Positions 7,121 through 16,916 of a DNA stretch of 59,919 bases are shown one piece after another. Source of the DNA: Ectothiorhodospira mobilis (GTDB lineage: Bacteria > Pseudomonadota > Gammaproteobacteria > Ectothiorhodospirales > Ectothiorhodospiraceae); assembly GCF_016584115.1 (NCBI RefSeq), contig NZ_NRSK01000018.1:1-59919 (forward strand), given 5' to 3'. Position 1 is the first letter of the stretch; each line of letters opens with the position of its first letter. The notes beneath the pieces are model-generated. The model was not told the DNA's origin, searched no databases, and saw only the letters and a list, made by a program, of their open reading frames with translations. Position numbers and translations under genes: made by a program.

Positions 7121-9406
7121 TCATCCCTTTCCGGTGGCACGCTCGGGCAGCGGTGTGGCCTTGGCCTGAAACAGATGCAGACCGTTGCGGCCGGCCTTCT
7201 TCACCCGGTACATGGCCTGGTCCGCCCGGCGCATGAGTTCCTCCACCTCCAGCCCCTGGCCCCGGAACAGGCACAGGCCGATGCTGGGGGTGGCGATATA
7301 CTCCAGATCCCCCAGGTTGTAGGGACGCGACAGGGCCTTCAGGATCTTGTCTCCCGCCTGCAGGGCCTGATCCCGGGCCAGGGATTCGTTCCGTTCCAGG
7401 TCCTCCAGCAGCACCACGAACTCATCCCCACCCAGGCGCGCCACGGTGTCCGATTCCCGCAGGCAGCCCTTGAGGCGGACCGCCACCTGCTGCAGCAGCC
7501 GGTCCCCCACGGCGTGGCCGTGGCTGTCGTTGAGGGCCTTGAAGTGATCCAGATCCAGGAACAGTAGGGCATTGTGGTGGCCGTGGCGCTGGCCGTGCTC
7601 CATGGCGTGGCGGATGCGGTCCTGGATCAGCCGCCGGTTGGGGAGCTGGGTGAGGGCATCGTGGAAGGCCAGGTGACTGATGCGCTCCGTGGCCTGCTTC
7701 TGGGCGGTGACGTCGCGCACCACCGCCAGCACCTCGTCGTCCCCCAGCCGCACCAGTCGGGCCTCGAATACCGAGTATCCACCATCTTCCATCTCCAGGG
7801 TGTACTCCACCACCTGCGTGCGCCCCTGCAGGAGCACCTGGTGGATGCCCTCGTAGAGCCTTTGGGCCGCGGCGGCCGGGAGCACCTCGAAGAGGCTGCG
7901 GTGGAGGAAGCGCTCCGGCGGGACGTAGAGCATGCCGGCGTTGCCTGCATGCCAGGCCAGGTAGCGGCCCCGGGCGTCGAAGCGCAGCACCAGGTCCGGC
8001 AGGGCCTCCAGCAGGGCGCGGTTGCGCCGTTCGCTGCGGGCGAGGGCCTGCTCCATGCGCTTGATGCGGGTCTGGTCGAAGAGATAACCCCGCAGGCGCA
8101 CGATGCGGCCCTGCTCGTCCCGGTCGGCGCGGGTGATGTCGTAGAACCAGCGGTATGCCCCCGAGCGGTGCCGCAGCCGGTAGGACTGCTCCACCTGATC
8201 CTGACCGGGCTTTGGGGTGTCCTGCACCAGTTGCATCACATCCTGGGGATGCACCAGGTCGGTGAAGCTGAAGCGGTCGGCGTAGAGCTCCCCGGGGCCG
8301 TATCCCAGCAGGTCCCGGATATTGGCCGAGGCATAGACCACGCGGCGCTTGTCCATGCCTTCCCACACCAGCAGGGCCACCGGACCCGTGGCGAAGAGCC
8401 GGCGTTCCTCCCGCAGGGCCGTTTCCACCCGCTTGCGCCGGCTGATGTCCTGGAGCACGCCGATGAAGCGCAGGGCATCGCCCCGGGGTGTGCGGGTGAC
8501 CACCCGGCCGCGGTCGTGCACCCAGATGAGGCCGCCGTCGGCGCGCCGCATGCGGTATTCACACTCGTAGCGGGGCACGATGCCGCGCAGGTGACGGTCC
8601 AGGGCGCGCTCCACCCGGGCCCGGTCCTCCGGGTGGATATGGGTCTGGCGCAGCTCCAGGGAGGGGCGGCCGGGGTCATGGGTGTGGCCCAGCAGGTGCA
8701 GCCACTGGGGTGAGTAATACACCCGGCCCGTGGCCAGGTCCCAGTCCCAGAGCCCCTGGCCGCTGCCATCCAGGGCGAAGCGCCAGCGCAGTTCGTTGTC
8801 CCGGATATGGGCGCGTTGTGCCTCGGCCTCCCGGCGCAGACGGAAGTTCTCCTCGAAGCGTTGCTGCATGCGCCCCGAGGTGAGGGCAACGAAGGCCAGA
8901 AACAGCAGGATGATGCCCGCGGAGACGGTGGGCATCCCCTGCTCCTGGAGTTGCAGCCCCAGGCCCAGGGCCATGAGCATGGGGGCCACCACCAGCAGGG
9001 CCGAGACCCGGTCGGTGGCCAGGGTGAGGAGCACCCCGGCGCTGATGCCGGCCATGGCGAAGGCCAGGAGGAACTGGCGGGCCGCGTCCCCCGACTGGGT
9101 CAGCAGCAGCGCCCCCAGGGCCCAGGCGATGCCCATGGCCAGGGCCCCCAGGCGAAAGTACTGCAGCCAGCAGGGGTCGGCGTCCTCCCCCCGGCGGCAG
9201 GCGCGCCGGAAACCCACCCACAGGAATCCGCGCAGGGCCGCCGCCGCGGCCAGGATGGTCAGCCAGCCCAGCATCAGGGGGTCGGGCAGGAAGGTCCAGT
9301 GGGTGGCCACCAGCACCAGGCCGGTTGCCAGGCTGATGGGCAGGGAGGCGGGCAGGCCCTCGTAGAGGAAGCGGGTGCGCTGTGCCTGGGAGTCCCCGGA
9401 GCTCAC
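7121..9406 (-). CDS. Membrane PAS/GGDEF diguanylate cyclase
   Basis: 761 residues. The first about 185 contain several hydrophobic helices (around LPISLATGLVLVATHW, LTILAAAAALRGFLW, LGALAMGIAWALGALL and VSAGIILLFLAFVAL), so the protein should sit in the inner membrane. Three PAS-like modules follow (about 205-330, 335-455 and 460-575), the first with the WDWDL signature of PAS_3. A GGDEF domain closes the protein (about 590-750) with an intact GGDEF motif and an RxxD I-site (RESD) five residues before it, so it should be an active, product-inhibited cyclase. No EAL domain is present. It is convergent with the PilZ gene. The 214 bp upstream (9407-9620) hold no gene and should contain its promoter. 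Confidence 0.9.
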   Translation of the reverse strand: MSSGDSQAQRTRFLYEGLPASLPISLATGLVLVATHWTFLPDPLMLGWLTILAAAAALRGFLWVGFRRACRRGEDADPCWLQYFRLGALAMGIAWALGALLLTQSGDAARQFLLAFAMAGISAGVLLTLATDRVSALLVVAPMLMALGLGLQLQEQGMPTVSAGIILLFLAFVALTSGRMQQRFEENFRLRREAEAQRAHIRDNELRWRFALDGSGQGLWDWDLATGRVYYSPQWLHLLGHTHDPGRPSLELRQTHIHPEDRARVERALDRHLRGIVPRYECEYRMRRADGGLIWVHDRGRVVTRTPRGDALRFIGVLQDISRRKRVETALREERRLFATGPVALLVWEGMDKRRVVYASANIRDLLGYGPGELYADRFSFTDLVHPQDVMQLVQDTPKPGQDQVEQSYRLRHRSGAYRWFYDITRADRDEQGRIVRLRGYLFDQTRIKRMEQALARSERRNRALLEALPDLVLRFDARGRYLAWHAGNAGMLYVPPERFLHRSLFEVLPAAAAQRLYEGIHQVLLQGRTQVVEYTLEMEDGGYSVFEARLVRLGDDEVLAVVRDVTAQKQATERISHLAFHDALTQLPNRRLIQDRIRHAMEHGQRHGHHNALLFLDLDHFKALNDSHGHAVGDRLLQQVAVRLKGCLRESDTVARLGGDEFVVLLEDLERNESLARDQALQAGDKILKALSRPYNLGDLEYIATPSIGLCLFRGQGLEVEELMRRADQAMYRVKKAGRNGLHLFQAKATPLPERATGKG

Positions 9407-9620
9407 GGCCGTACCGGCCGGGGGCCGCCTCGCCGCCGGGAGGCACGCCCGACCCCATGGCCGTCCGGTGCCGGTCCCGTGATGTGGGTGTTTCCTAGGG
9501 TGGGGGGCAGCCCCTTGCCGCGCAGCATCCGTGTACGTCCCGCGTCCAGGATCCGTAACGGGTTATAGTCTCACAAACGCCGCCATTCGTCTCCCCTTCT
9601 CCGGGGGGGTGTTGCCGTGA

Positions 9621-10253
9621 TCAGGTTCGCTTTTCATCGTATTCGCACAGGTCGGCGATGAGACATGCCCCGCAGCGGGGGGCGCGGGCGGTGCAGACAT
9701 AGCGGCCGTGCAGGATCATCCAGTGGTGGGCGTCGCGGCGGAATTCCATGGGCACCACCTCCATGAGGCGCTTCTCCACCGCCAGCGGGGTCCTGCCCGG
9801 GGCGATGCCCGTGCGGTTGGCGACGCGGAAGATGTGGGTGTCCACGGCGATGGTGGGTTCGCCGAAGGCGGTGTTGAGCAGGACATTGGCGGTCTTGCGT
9901 CCCACCCCGGGCAGGGCCTCCAGGGCCTCCCGGTCTTGCGGCACCTGGCCGCCGTGGTGCTCCACCAGGATGCGGCAGGTGCGCAGGATGTTCTCCGCCT
10001 TGGCGTTGTACAGCCCGATGCTGCGGATATGGTCCTTGAGCCCCTCCAGGCCCAGGTCGAGGATGGCCTGGGGGGTGTTGGCCACGGCGAACAGGCCCTC
10101 GGTGGCCCGGTTCACCCCCCGGTCGGTGGCCTGGGCCGAGAGGATCACGGCCACCAGGAGCTCGAAGGGGGTGCTGTAGTGCAGCTCGGTGGTGGGATGG
10201 GGGTTGGCGCGGCGCCAGCGCTCGAAGATCTCCCGGCGGGTACGGTCTTCCAT
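9621..10253 (-). CDS. nth: Endonuclease III
   Basis: 210-residue bifunctional DNA glycosylase/AP lyase of base excision repair, acting on oxidised pyrimidines. The helix-hairpin-helix LPGVGRKTANVLLN carries the catalytic Lys, and VDTHIFRV carries the catalytic Asp. The four cysteines at the C-terminus follow C-x6-C-x2-C-x5-C (CTARAPRCGACLIADLC), the [4Fe-4S] pattern of the family. The ATG at 10253 gives the usual length; the same frame runs open upstream to 11144 only as a shadow of rsxE and rsxG. It lies 8 bp downstream of rsxE, the usual gammaproteobacterial rsx-nth arrangement, and is probably co-transcribed. Confidence 0.96.
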   Translation of the reverse strand: MEDRTRREIFERWRRANPHPTTELHYSTPFELLVAVILSAQATDRGVNRATEGLFAVANTPQAILDLGLEGLKDHIRSIGLYNAKAENILRTCRILVEHHGGQVPQDREALEALPGVGRKTANVLLNTAFGEPTIAVDTHIFRVANRTGIAPGRTPLAVEKRLMEVVPMEFRRDAHHWMILHGRYVCTARAPRCGACLIADLCEYDEKRT

Positions 10254-10261
10254 GGGCGGCC

Positions 10262-10951
10262 TCAGGTCTGGGGTTGCTCGGTCATGGCCGCCCGCCGGCG
10301 CGCTGCGCGCCGTTCCAGGTGTTCGTCCACGGCGTTCTTCAGGGCCAGCAGCAGCCCCAGGCCGATGAAGGCCCCGGGGGGCAGCACGGCCAGGAGGAAG
10401 CCGCGGTAGTCCTCCACGAGGGTGAGGGTCAGGCCCCGGGCCATGTCGCCGAACATGAGATGGGCCTGGGCGAACAGGGTGCCCTGGCCCAGGGCCTCCC
10501 GCAGTCCCCCCAGGGCCACCAGCACCGCGGTGAACCCCAGCCCCATGGCCAGGGCGTCCACCAGGGCCCGGGGCATGGGGTTCTTGGAGGCGAAGGCCTC
10601 GGCGCGGCCGATGATGGCGCAGTTGGTGACGATCAGGGGGATGAAGATCCCCAGGATCAGGTACAGCTCGTGGAAATAGGCGTTCATGGCCAGTTCGATG
10701 GCGGTCACCACCGAGGCGATGATGAGCACGTACACCGGGATGCGGATCTCCGGGCGCACCCAGTTGCGGATGGCGGAGACGGAGAGGTTGGAGGCCACCA
10801 GGGTGAGGGTGGTGGCCAGCCCCAGCCCCAGGGCGTTGACCACGGTGCCGGAGATGGCCAGCAGCGGGCACAGGCCCAGCAGCTGCACCAGCCCCGGATT
10901 GTTGTGCCAGAAGCCGTCGGCGACGATCCTGCGATAGGAGCGGGTGCTCAT
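10262..10951 (-). CDS. rsxE: Rnf/Rsx electron transport complex subunit E
   Basis: 229-residue integral membrane subunit of the Rnf complex, which couples electron transfer between ferredoxin and NADH to ion movement, or reduces SoxR in enteric bacteria. Conserved segments include [17 protein letters not shown] and [19 protein letters not shown], with the paired cysteines that RsxA and RsxE are known to use for a membrane iron-sulfur cluster. About six hydrophobic helices are evident. It starts inside the rsxG stop (ATGA overlap), so translation is probably coupled, and is followed by nth. The C-terminal tail is Arg/Ala-rich ([15 protein letters not shown]). Confidence 0.95.
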   Translation of the reverse strand: MSTRSYRRIVADGFWHNNPGLVQLLGLCPLLAISGTVVNALGLGLATTLTLVASNLSVSAIRNWVRPEIRIPVYVLIIASVVTAIELAMNAYFHELYLILGIFIPLIVTNCAIIGRAEAFASKNPMPRALVDALAMGLGFTAVLVALGGLREALGQGTLFAQAHLMFGDMARGLTLTLVEDYRGFLLAVLPPGAFIGLGLLLALKNAVDEHLERRAARRRAAMTEQPQT

Positions 10952-11580
10952 GGGGCCTCCCCTGGGTTCTGCCGGTTCTGTGCGAAGACCTGATCGCGGT
11001 GGTCCCCGAAGTAGATAAGGGTGTCGCGGACCGCCTCCACCACGGCCCGCGGCGTGATGGTGGCGCCGGTGAACTGGTCGAAGATCCCGCCGTCCCGGCG
11101 CACGGCCCAGTCCTCCCGGGGGGGATCCCCCAGGGCCCGCCCATCGAAGCCCAGGATCCAGTCGGACTTGGCGGCCTCGATGCCGTCCCCCAGGCCCGGG
11201 GTCTCGTGGTGTTCCACCACCCGCACCCCGGCGATGCGGCCGTCGGCCATCACACCCACCAGCAGGCGGATGTCGCCGGCATAACCGCCATGGGCCATCA
11301 CGGAGAACACGGCCGCCACCGGCTGGCCGTCCCGGCGGGCGCGGTAGACCGTGCGCTCCCCGCCCCCCAGCAGGGGATGGGACAGGTGTACGGTATCCTG
11401 CACGATGGCGTTGTCGTAGGCCCCTTTTGGGAGAATGGCGTGCAGCCGCTCCAGGGTGTCGGCCTCGCGGTTGGCCTGGATGCGTGCCTGGGTGCCCTGG
11501 TGCACGGTGGCCACCAGGGCCGCGCCGGTGAGGCCGAACACCGCCAGCAGGAACGCGGAGATGAGGACGTTGCGGATCAT
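10948..11580 (-). CDS. rsxG: Rnf/Rsx electron transport complex subunit G (FMN-binding)
   Basis: 210-residue subunit with one N-terminal membrane helix ([20 protein letters not shown]) and a periplasmic FMN-binding domain. The motif [12 protein letters not shown] provides the Thr that in this family is covalently linked to FMN through a phosphoester bond (S/T-G-A-T). [12 protein letters not shown] is another family signature. It overlaps rsxD by the ATGA at its start and rsxE by the ATGA at its end, indicating one tightly coupled operon. Confidence 0.95.
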   Translation of the reverse strand: MIRNVLISAFLLAVFGLTGAALVATVHQGTQARIQANREADTLERLHAILPKGAYDNAIVQDTVHLSHPLLGGGERTVYRARRDGQPVAAVFSVMAHGGYAGDIRLLVGVMADGRIAGVRVVEHHETPGLGDGIEAAKSDWILGFDGRALGDPPREDWAVRRDGGIFDQFTGATITPRAVVEAVRDTLIYFGDHRDQVFAQNRQNPGEAP

Positions 11581-12629
11581 CCCTGGTCCTCCTGGCCGCG
11601 GGCCCGCCGTCCGAACACCCGGGGCTGGGTGTACTGGTCGATGGTGGGGGCCATCATGTTCATCAGCAGTACGGCGAAGGCCACCCCTTCGGCATAGGCC
11701 CCCCAGCTGCGGATGATGAAGACCAGCAGTCCCACGCCCGCGCCGAAGAGCAGCCGGCCCCCCGGGGTGGCGCTGCCGGATACCGGGTCGGTGGCGATGA
11801 AGAAGGCCCCCAGCATGGCGGCACCGCTGAAGAGCTGGAACAGGGGGTCGGGATAGGCGGCGGGGTCCATGAGCCAGAACAGCCCGGAGATGAGGAACAG
11901 GGCCCCCAGCATCCCCGCCGGGGCCTGCCAGGTGATGACGCGGCGGTGGAGCAGCCACAGCCCCCCGGCGAGGAAGGCCAGGTTGATCCACTCCCAGCCC
12001 CGTCCGGCGACGAAACCGAACAGGGGGGTGTCCTGGATGGCCCCCAGGGGCTGGCCCACCCCCAGGCCCGACTGGATCCGGTCCAGGGGCGTGGCGCTGG
12101 TGACGGCATCCCAGGAGAGCCCCGCGGGCAGCTGGCCCTGGAAGATGATCCCCAGGGTCTGGCTGAAGGTGAAGGCCGGATCCGCCAGGGTCCCCGGGGG
12201 GATCCACAGGGTCATCTCCCGGGGGAAGGAGATGACCGCCACCACGTAGCCGATCATGGCGGGATTGAAGGGGTTGTAGCCCAGGCCGCCGTAGAGATGC
12301 TTGGCCACGGCCATGGCGAAGGCGACCCCCACCAGGGTGATCCACCACGGGGTCAGGGGCGGGATCGCCAGGGCGAAGAGCCAGCCGGCCACCACCGCCG
12401 ACAGGTCGGTGATGAAGGGGCGCACGGGCCGGCGGCGCAGCAGCAGCATCAGCGCCTCCGTGGCCAGGGCCACGGTCACCGCCAGCAGGACGTTCACCAG
12501 CACCCCCCAGCCGAAGAACCAGGCCATGGCCGCGGTGCCGGGCAGCAGTCCGTAGAGCACCTGGCGCATCACCCGGTGGACGCTGCGCACCGGGCTCATG
12601 TGGGGGGAGGTGAAGGTCTTGAAACGCAT
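11577..12629 (-). CDS. rsxD: Rnf/Rsx electron transport complex subunit D
   Basis: 350-residue polytopic subunit of the Rnf complex. The N-terminus [13 protein letters not shown] and the segments [16 protein letters not shown] and [10 protein letters not shown] are family hallmarks. Covalent FMN attachment is expected at the Thr of TSATPL (SGAT in relatives; here Ser-Ala-Thr). Many hydrophobic helices span the inner membrane. The ATG at 12629 was chosen because it begins the conserved N-terminus; the frame is open farther only as a shadow of rsxC. A 53-bp gap separates it from rsxC, and its stop overlaps the rsxG start. Confidence 0.94.
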   Translation of the reverse strand: MRFKTFTSPHMSPVRSVHRVMRQVLYGLLPGTAAMAWFFGWGVLVNVLLAVTVALATEALMLLLRRRPVRPFITDLSAVVAGWLFALAIPPLTPWWITLVGVAFAMAVAKHLYGGLGYNPFNPAMIGYVVAVISFPREMTLWIPPGTLADPAFTFSQTLGIIFQGQLPAGLSWDAVTSATPLDRIQSGLGVGQPLGAIQDTPLFGFVAGRGWEWINLAFLAGGLWLLHRRVITWQAPAGMLGALFLISGLFWLMDPAAYPDPLFQLFSGAAMLGAFFIATDPVSGSATPGGRLLFGAGVGLLVFIIRSWGAYAEGVAFAVLLMNMMAPTIDQYTQPRVFGRRARGQEDQG

Positions 12630-12682
12630 CACGTACCGTCTTGGTCGGGGTTGGGTTGGGGGCCCTGGGAACCCGGGGGTTT

Positions 12683-14263
12683 TCAGGAGGCGTCGCTTCC
12701 GGAGGCGTCCTGCTTTGCCGCCTTGCGCGCCTGGGCCCGTTCCAGGGCCGCCTGTACGGCGGCCTTCTTCGCCGCGTCGGCGGCGCCGGAGGCCCCGCCG
12801 GAGCCGGAGGCCTGGCGCTTGCGGTTCATACGCTCGGCCTTCTCGCGCTTCTCCCGCTCCAGGCGCTGGCGGCGCAGTTCGTGGCGCATGCGCGCCGCGT
12901 CCGCCTGCTTGCGCTCCCGCTCCTGGGCCCAGATCTCGTTCTTGGCGAAGCGGAAGTACTGCACCAGGGGGATGTTGCTGGGGCAGACATGGGCGCAGCA
13001 GCCGCATTCGATGCAGTCGAACAGGTTGTGGTCCTGGGCCTTGTCGAACTCCTTGGCCCGGGTGTGCCAGTAGAGCTGCTGGGGCAGGAGGCGGACGGGG
13101 CAGACCCGCACGCACTCGCCGCAGCGGATGCAGGGCATCACCGGCTCGGGGGCGCTCACCTCACCGGCCTCGGCGGCGAGGACGCAGTTGCCCCCCTTGA
13201 TGATGGGCACCTCGTCGCTGGGCAGGGCGAAGCCCATCATCGGGCCGCCCATGATAAGCCGCTCCACCGCTTCGGTATAGCCGCCGGCGTGGGCCACCAG
13301 GTGGGCGATGGGGGTGCCGATGGGGACCTGCAGATTACGCGGGGACCGCACGCCACTGCCGGTGACGGTGACGATGCGCGAGATCAGGGGTTCGCCATGG
13401 TGCACGGCCCGGTGGATGGCCGCCAGGGTGGCCACGTTGTGGCAGACCACGCCCACGTCCGCCGGCAGGCCGTCGCTGGGCACCTCGCGCCCGGTGAGCA
13501 CGCGGATCAGCTGGCGCTCACCGCCGGTGGGATAGATGCTGGGCAGGGCCACGATGCGGATGTTGTCCTGCTCCTCGCCCCCCAGGGCCTCGGTCATGGC
13601 CCGCAGCGCCTCGGGTTTGTTGTCCTCGATGCCGATGAGGCAGCGCGCCGGCCCCAGGGTGCGCTGCACCAGCAGCAGCCCGGCGATGATCTCCCGGGCC
13701 CGGGTGCGCATGAGCATGTCGTCGCAGGTGATGTAGGGCTCGCACTCGGCGCCGTTGACGATCAGGGTGTCGATGGCCTGGCCGGGGCGGGGGTTGAGCT
13801 TCACCGCCGCGGGGAAGGCGGCCCCGCCCAGGCCGACGATGCCCGCCTCACGCACGCGGTTGCGCAGGGTCGTCGGGTCCGCCGCCTCGTCCTCCCCCAG
13901 GGGGCGCATGCGGCAGTCCCCCCAGTCGTCCTCCCCGTCCGGCTCCAGGGTGATGCAGGGGGCGCTCAGCCCCGAGGGATGGGGCACGGGGTGATCCCCG
14001 ATGGCAACGACCCGCCCGGAGGTGGGGGCATGGATATGGGCGCCCACATAGGTGTCGCAGCGGGCGATGATCTGCCCCTTGAAGACCCGCTGCCCCTGCT
14101 GCACGCAGGCCTGCGCCGGCTGGCCGATGTGCTGGCGCAGGGGCAGGATCAGGCGCTCGGCCAGGGGCGGGGTGACCACCGGCCCGCCGGTGCTCTCCGC
14201 CTTGTGGTCCGGCAGCTTCAGGCCGCCGTGGAATTGCCATAGCTTGTGCGGGGTTGCCGTCAT
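12683..14263 (-). CDS. rsxC: Rnf/Rsx electron transport complex subunit C
   Basis: 526-residue peripheral subunit that docks NADH and FMN. The N-terminus FHGGLKLPDHK is typical. A glycine-rich nucleotide-binding region follows (GLGGAAFPAAVKL, NGAECEPYITCDD), then two [4Fe-4S] motifs, CIRCGECVRVCP and CIECGCCAHVCPSNIPL. After about residue 450 comes an Arg/Lys/Ala/Glu-rich, probably coiled-coil tail ending in KAAKQDASGSDAS; tails of this type vary widely in length among RsxC proteins. It lies 31 bp downstream of rsxB and precedes rsxD in the operon. Confidence 0.95.
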   Translation of the reverse strand: MTATPHKLWQFHGGLKLPDHKAESTGGPVVTPPLAERLILPLRQHIGQPAQACVQQGQRVFKGQIIARCDTYVGAHIHAPTSGRVVAIGDHPVPHPSGLSAPCITLEPDGEDDWGDCRMRPLGEDEAADPTTLRNRVREAGIVGLGGAAFPAAVKLNPRPGQAIDTLIVNGAECEPYITCDDMLMRTRAREIIAGLLLVQRTLGPARCLIGIEDNKPEALRAMTEALGGEEQDNIRIVALPSIYPTGGERQLIRVLTGREVPSDGLPADVGVVCHNVATLAAIHRAVHHGEPLISRIVTVTGSGVRSPRNLQVPIGTPIAHLVAHAGGYTEAVERLIMGGPMMGFALPSDEVPIIKGGNCVLAAEAGEVSAPEPVMPCIRCGECVRVCPVRLLPQQLYWHTRAKEFDKAQDHNLFDCIECGCCAHVCPSNIPLVQYFRFAKNEIWAQERERKQADAARMRHELRRQRLEREKREKAERMNRKRQASGSGGASGAADAAKKAAVQAALERAQARKAAKQDASGSDAS

Positions 14264-14294
14264 GGATGCGCGTGTCCGGATGGGTTGGCGCCGC

Positions 14295-14876
14295 CTACGC
14301 GCCGGCGCCGCTGGGTCGGGTGAGATCCGGGACCGGGGTGCGGCCGTCGGGACGCTCCAGGGGGAGCGGCCATTTCCAGGTGGTCAGATCCTGGGGCACG
14401 GGCTGCATGTGGATGCAATTCACCGGGCAGGGGTCGAGGCACAGCTCGCAGCCGGTGCACTGGTCCCGGAGCACGGTGTGCAGTTGCTTGGGGGCGCCGA
14501 TGATGGCGTCCACGGGGCAGGCCTGCAGGCACAGGGTGCAGCCGATGCAGCGGTTCTCGTCGATCACCGCGTGGGCCTTGGGTTTGGCCTCGCCTTCCAC
14601 CGGCTTGGGATCGCGTCCCAGCATGTCCGCCAGGGTCAGCACCAGGGCCTCGCCGCCCGCCGGGCAGAGGTTGATGTCGGCCTCGCCCGCAGCCACGGCC
14701 TCGGCGTAGGCGCGGCAGCCGGGATAGCCGCACTGGCCGCACTGGGTCTGGGGCAGGAGACGGTCGATCTGATCCACCACGGGATCGCTCTCCACGCGAA
14801 AGCGGATGGAGGCGTAGCCCAGGATCAGGCCGAAGGCGGCGGAGAGGGAACTCATGACAACGACGGCGGCGAACAT
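14295..14876 (-). CDS. rsxB: Rnf/Rsx electron transport complex subunit B (ferredoxin-like)
   Basis: 193-residue iron-sulfur subunit anchored by an N-terminal hydrophobic helix. The Fe-S motif [15 protein letters not shown] with a later Cys (NLCPAGG) binds a [4Fe-4S] cluster, and two ferredoxin motifs follow, [16 protein letters not shown] and [16 protein letters not shown]. It passes electrons between soluble partners and the membrane subunits. It lies 39 bp downstream of rsxA and upstream of rsxC. The gene is intact and of normal length. Confidence 0.95.
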   Translation of the reverse strand: MFAAVVVMSSLSAAFGLILGYASIRFRVESDPVVDQIDRLLPQTQCGQCGYPGCRAYAEAVAAGEADINLCPAGGEALVLTLADMLGRDPKPVEGEAKPKAHAVIDENRCIGCTLCLQACPVDAIIGAPKQLHTVLRDQCTGCELCLDPCPVNCIHMQPVPQDLTTWKWPLPLERPDGRTPVPDLTRPSGAGA

Positions 14877-14915
14877 AGGCGTTTACCTGTCTCGGGAAGC
14901 GGTGCCCCGGGGCCT

Positions 14916-15494
14916 TCAGCGCCCCAGCCCGATGAAACCCATGAAGGCCAGGGACATGAGCCCGGCGGTGACCAGGGCGATGGCGTTGCCACGGAAGGGG
15001 CCGGGGACGTCGGCGGCGGCGATGCGCTCGCGCAGGGCGGCGAAGAGCACCAGCACCAGCGAGAATCCCAGGGCCGCCCCCAGGCCGTAGAGCACCGATT
15101 CGATGAAACCATGCATTTCCTGGGTGTTCAGCAGGGCGACACCCAGCACTGCACAGTTAGTGGTGATCAGGGGCAGAAAGATTCCCAGAACGTTATAAAG
15201 CAACGGACTGGTCTTGTGCACCACCATCTCGGTGAACTGCACCACCGCGGCGATCACCAGGATGAAGGCGATGGTGCGCAGGTATTCCAGCCCGAAGGGG
15301 GCCAGCAGGTATTCGTTCACCAGAAAGCTGCACACCGCCGACAGGGTGAGCACGAAGGTGGTGGCCAGACCCATGCCCACCGCCGTCTCCACCTTGCGCG
15401 ACACCCCCATGAAGGGGCACAGGCCCAAAAACTTCACCAGGACGAAGTTGTTGACCAGGACGGTGCTGACCAGGATCAGCGCGTACTCCGACAT
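14916..15494 (-). CDS. rsxA: Rnf/Rsx electron transport complex subunit A
   Basis: 192-residue membrane subunit and first gene of the rsxABCDGE-nth run. Signatures are [19 protein letters not shown] and [18 protein letters not shown], whose cysteines with those of RsxE coordinate an intramembrane cluster in solved Rnf structures. Six hydrophobic segments are evident. Only 23 bp separate it from the upstream mtnC stop, so the operon promoter may lie upstream of mtnB or inside mtnC. Confidence 0.95.
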   Translation of the reverse strand: MSEYALILVSTVLVNNFVLVKFLGLCPFMGVSRKVETAVGMGLATTFVLTLSAVCSFLVNEYLLAPFGLEYLRTIAFILVIAAVVQFTEMVVHKTSPLLYNVLGIFLPLITTNCAVLGVALLNTQEMHGFIESVLYGLGAALGFSLVLVLFAALRERIAAADVPGPFRGNAIALVTAGLMSLAFMGFIGLGR

Positions 15495-15517
15495 GGGCTG
15501 TTCACCGTGTTCGCGTG

Positions 15518-16216
15518 TCAGTGGGGGATGGCGCTGGCCGCCGCGGCCTCCGCCTGCTGCGGCGAGGCCGCCACCGGATGGCCGCCGGCATCCCGGGTGT
15601 CCCCGGCGCGGCGCAGGCAGCAGGTCTGCAGACCTGCGGCGGCGGCGGCGTCCAGCTCCGCCACACGGTCCCCCAGACAGAGGATCCCCGCCGGGGGGTG
15701 GCCGCTCTCGGCGGCGATGGCCTTGTAGGCGGCGGTCTGGCGCTTACCGCCGATGCGGGTGTCGAAGCACCGGGCCACCAGGGGGCGCAGGTCCCCCGCC
15801 TCGCTGTGGGCCAGGCAGAGGTCCTGGGCGTGGACGGAGCCAGTGGAAAAGAGATACACCATAACCCCCCGGTCGTGCCATGACCTGAGGCATTGCAGCA
15901 TGTCCTCCTCCACCGGGGTCTGGAATTCCCCGCGTCGGTAGCCCGCCTCCCAGATCAGGCCCTGCAGGGCCTTGAGGGGGGTGATCTGCTGTTCCGCCTC
16001 GATCCAGGCGCGCATGCGCTCCACCAGCGCCGTCTCGTCCAGGGCGCCTCCGGCGTAGGCCCGCACGTCCGCCAGCAGCCGGCGCACCTGCGGGTCTTCC
16101 CGATGGGCCGCCAGGAAGTCCGGCAGGTGGCGCAGGCTGTAGGGGATCAACACCTGGCGGATGAAGGCGGTGGGGCACAGGACGCCCTCGATGTCGGTGA
16201 GGATCGCCTGGGTCAT
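15518..16216 (-). CDS. mtnC: Acireductone synthase (enolase-phosphatase E1)
   Basis: 232-residue HAD-superfamily enzyme of methionine salvage that enolises and dephosphorylates 2,3-diketo-5-methylthiopentyl-1-phosphate to acireductone. HAD motif I is seen as ILTDIEGVL (Asp-x-Glu instead of Asp-x-Asp, usual for MtnC), motif II as LFSTGSV, and motif III/IV as GGKRQTAAY ... [13 protein letters not shown]. The ATG at 16216 overlaps the mtnB stop by ATGA, showing translational coupling. The C-terminus is Ala/Gln-rich and not conserved. The dioxygenase mtnD, the next step, is not in the window. Confidence 0.92.
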   Translation of the reverse strand: MTQAILTDIEGVLCPTAFIRQVLIPYSLRHLPDFLAAHREDPQVRRLLADVRAYAGGALDETALVERMRAWIEAEQQITPLKALQGLIWEAGYRRGEFQTPVEEDMLQCLRSWHDRGVMVYLFSTGSVHAQDLCLAHSEAGDLRPLVARCFDTRIGGKRQTAAYKAIAAESGHPPAGILCLGDRVAELDAAAAAGLQTCCLRRAGDTRDAGGHPVAASPQQAEAAAASAIPH

Positions 16217-16839
16217 GGGAGGGGTCCGCGCATCTTCAGCTCGCATTCGAAGAGGAATTCGAAGATCTCCACGTGGTGGCGGGCCGAGGCCAGGTCTCGC
16301 CCCCAGGTGTAGAAGCCGTGGCCTTCCACGAGAAAACCGGGCATCCCCGGCTGGCCGTGCAGGTCCTCGTCCACCTGGGCCGCCAGGTGGGGGATCTCGG
16401 CGGTGCGGCGGTAGACGGGCAGGGCCAGTTCGCCGCCCCGGGGGTCCGCGCCCTCCACCTCTGCCAGCAGGTCGTAACCCTGCAGCACCAGAAAGTCGCC
16501 GCCGTGGCGGCGGGAGAGGGCGATGGCGTTGGCGGAATGGGTGTGGAGTACGGCGCCGATGCGGGCCGAGCGGCGGTAGAGGATGATGTGCAGGAAGCTA
16601 CCGGCGGAGGGCTGTTTCCCCGGCGAGAGGATATTGCCCTCCAGGTCCACCTGCATCAGGTCCTCAGGGGTCAGCTCCCCCTTGCGGCTGTGGGCGCGGG
16701 TGATGGCCATGGGGCCCGCGTCCAGGCGCAGCGACAGATCCCCGGTGGTGGCGGGCATCCACCCCTGCTGCGAAAAGAAGCGCCCCGCCGCGATGAGTCC
16801 ATCGACGTGCGCCTCCGGCTGCTCTCGTGTGTCGTCCAT
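16213..16839 (-). CDS. mtnB: Methylthioribulose-1-phosphate dehydratase
   Basis: 208-residue class II aldolase-fold zinc enzyme that dehydrates 5-methylthioribulose-1-phosphate in methionine salvage. Family features include the N-terminal GRFFSQQGWMPATTGDLSLR, the zinc-binding VLHTHSANAIALSR (His-x-His), the central LQGYDLL region and the later VEGHGFYTWGRDL (third His ligand). It is the first gene of an mtnB-mtnC pair with a 4-bp overlap. cysB lies upstream on the same strand across 77 bp without a gene. Confidence 0.92.
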   Translation of the reverse strand: MDDTREQPEAHVDGLIAAGRFFSQQGWMPATTGDLSLRLDAGPMAITRAHSRKGELTPEDLMQVDLEGNILSPGKQPSAGSFLHIILYRRSARIGAVLHTHSANAIALSRRHGGDFLVLQGYDLLAEVEGADPRGGELALPVYRRTAEIPHLAAQVDEDLHGQPGMPGFLVEGHGFYTWGRDLASARHHVEIFEFLFECELKMRGPLP

Positions 16840-16916
16840 ACCTGCCGGTCATCGGAAAATCAGCCGGTTAATGTACGCCAGGGCGGAACCCGCGTCCATC
16901 CCGGTATGGGGCCGGA

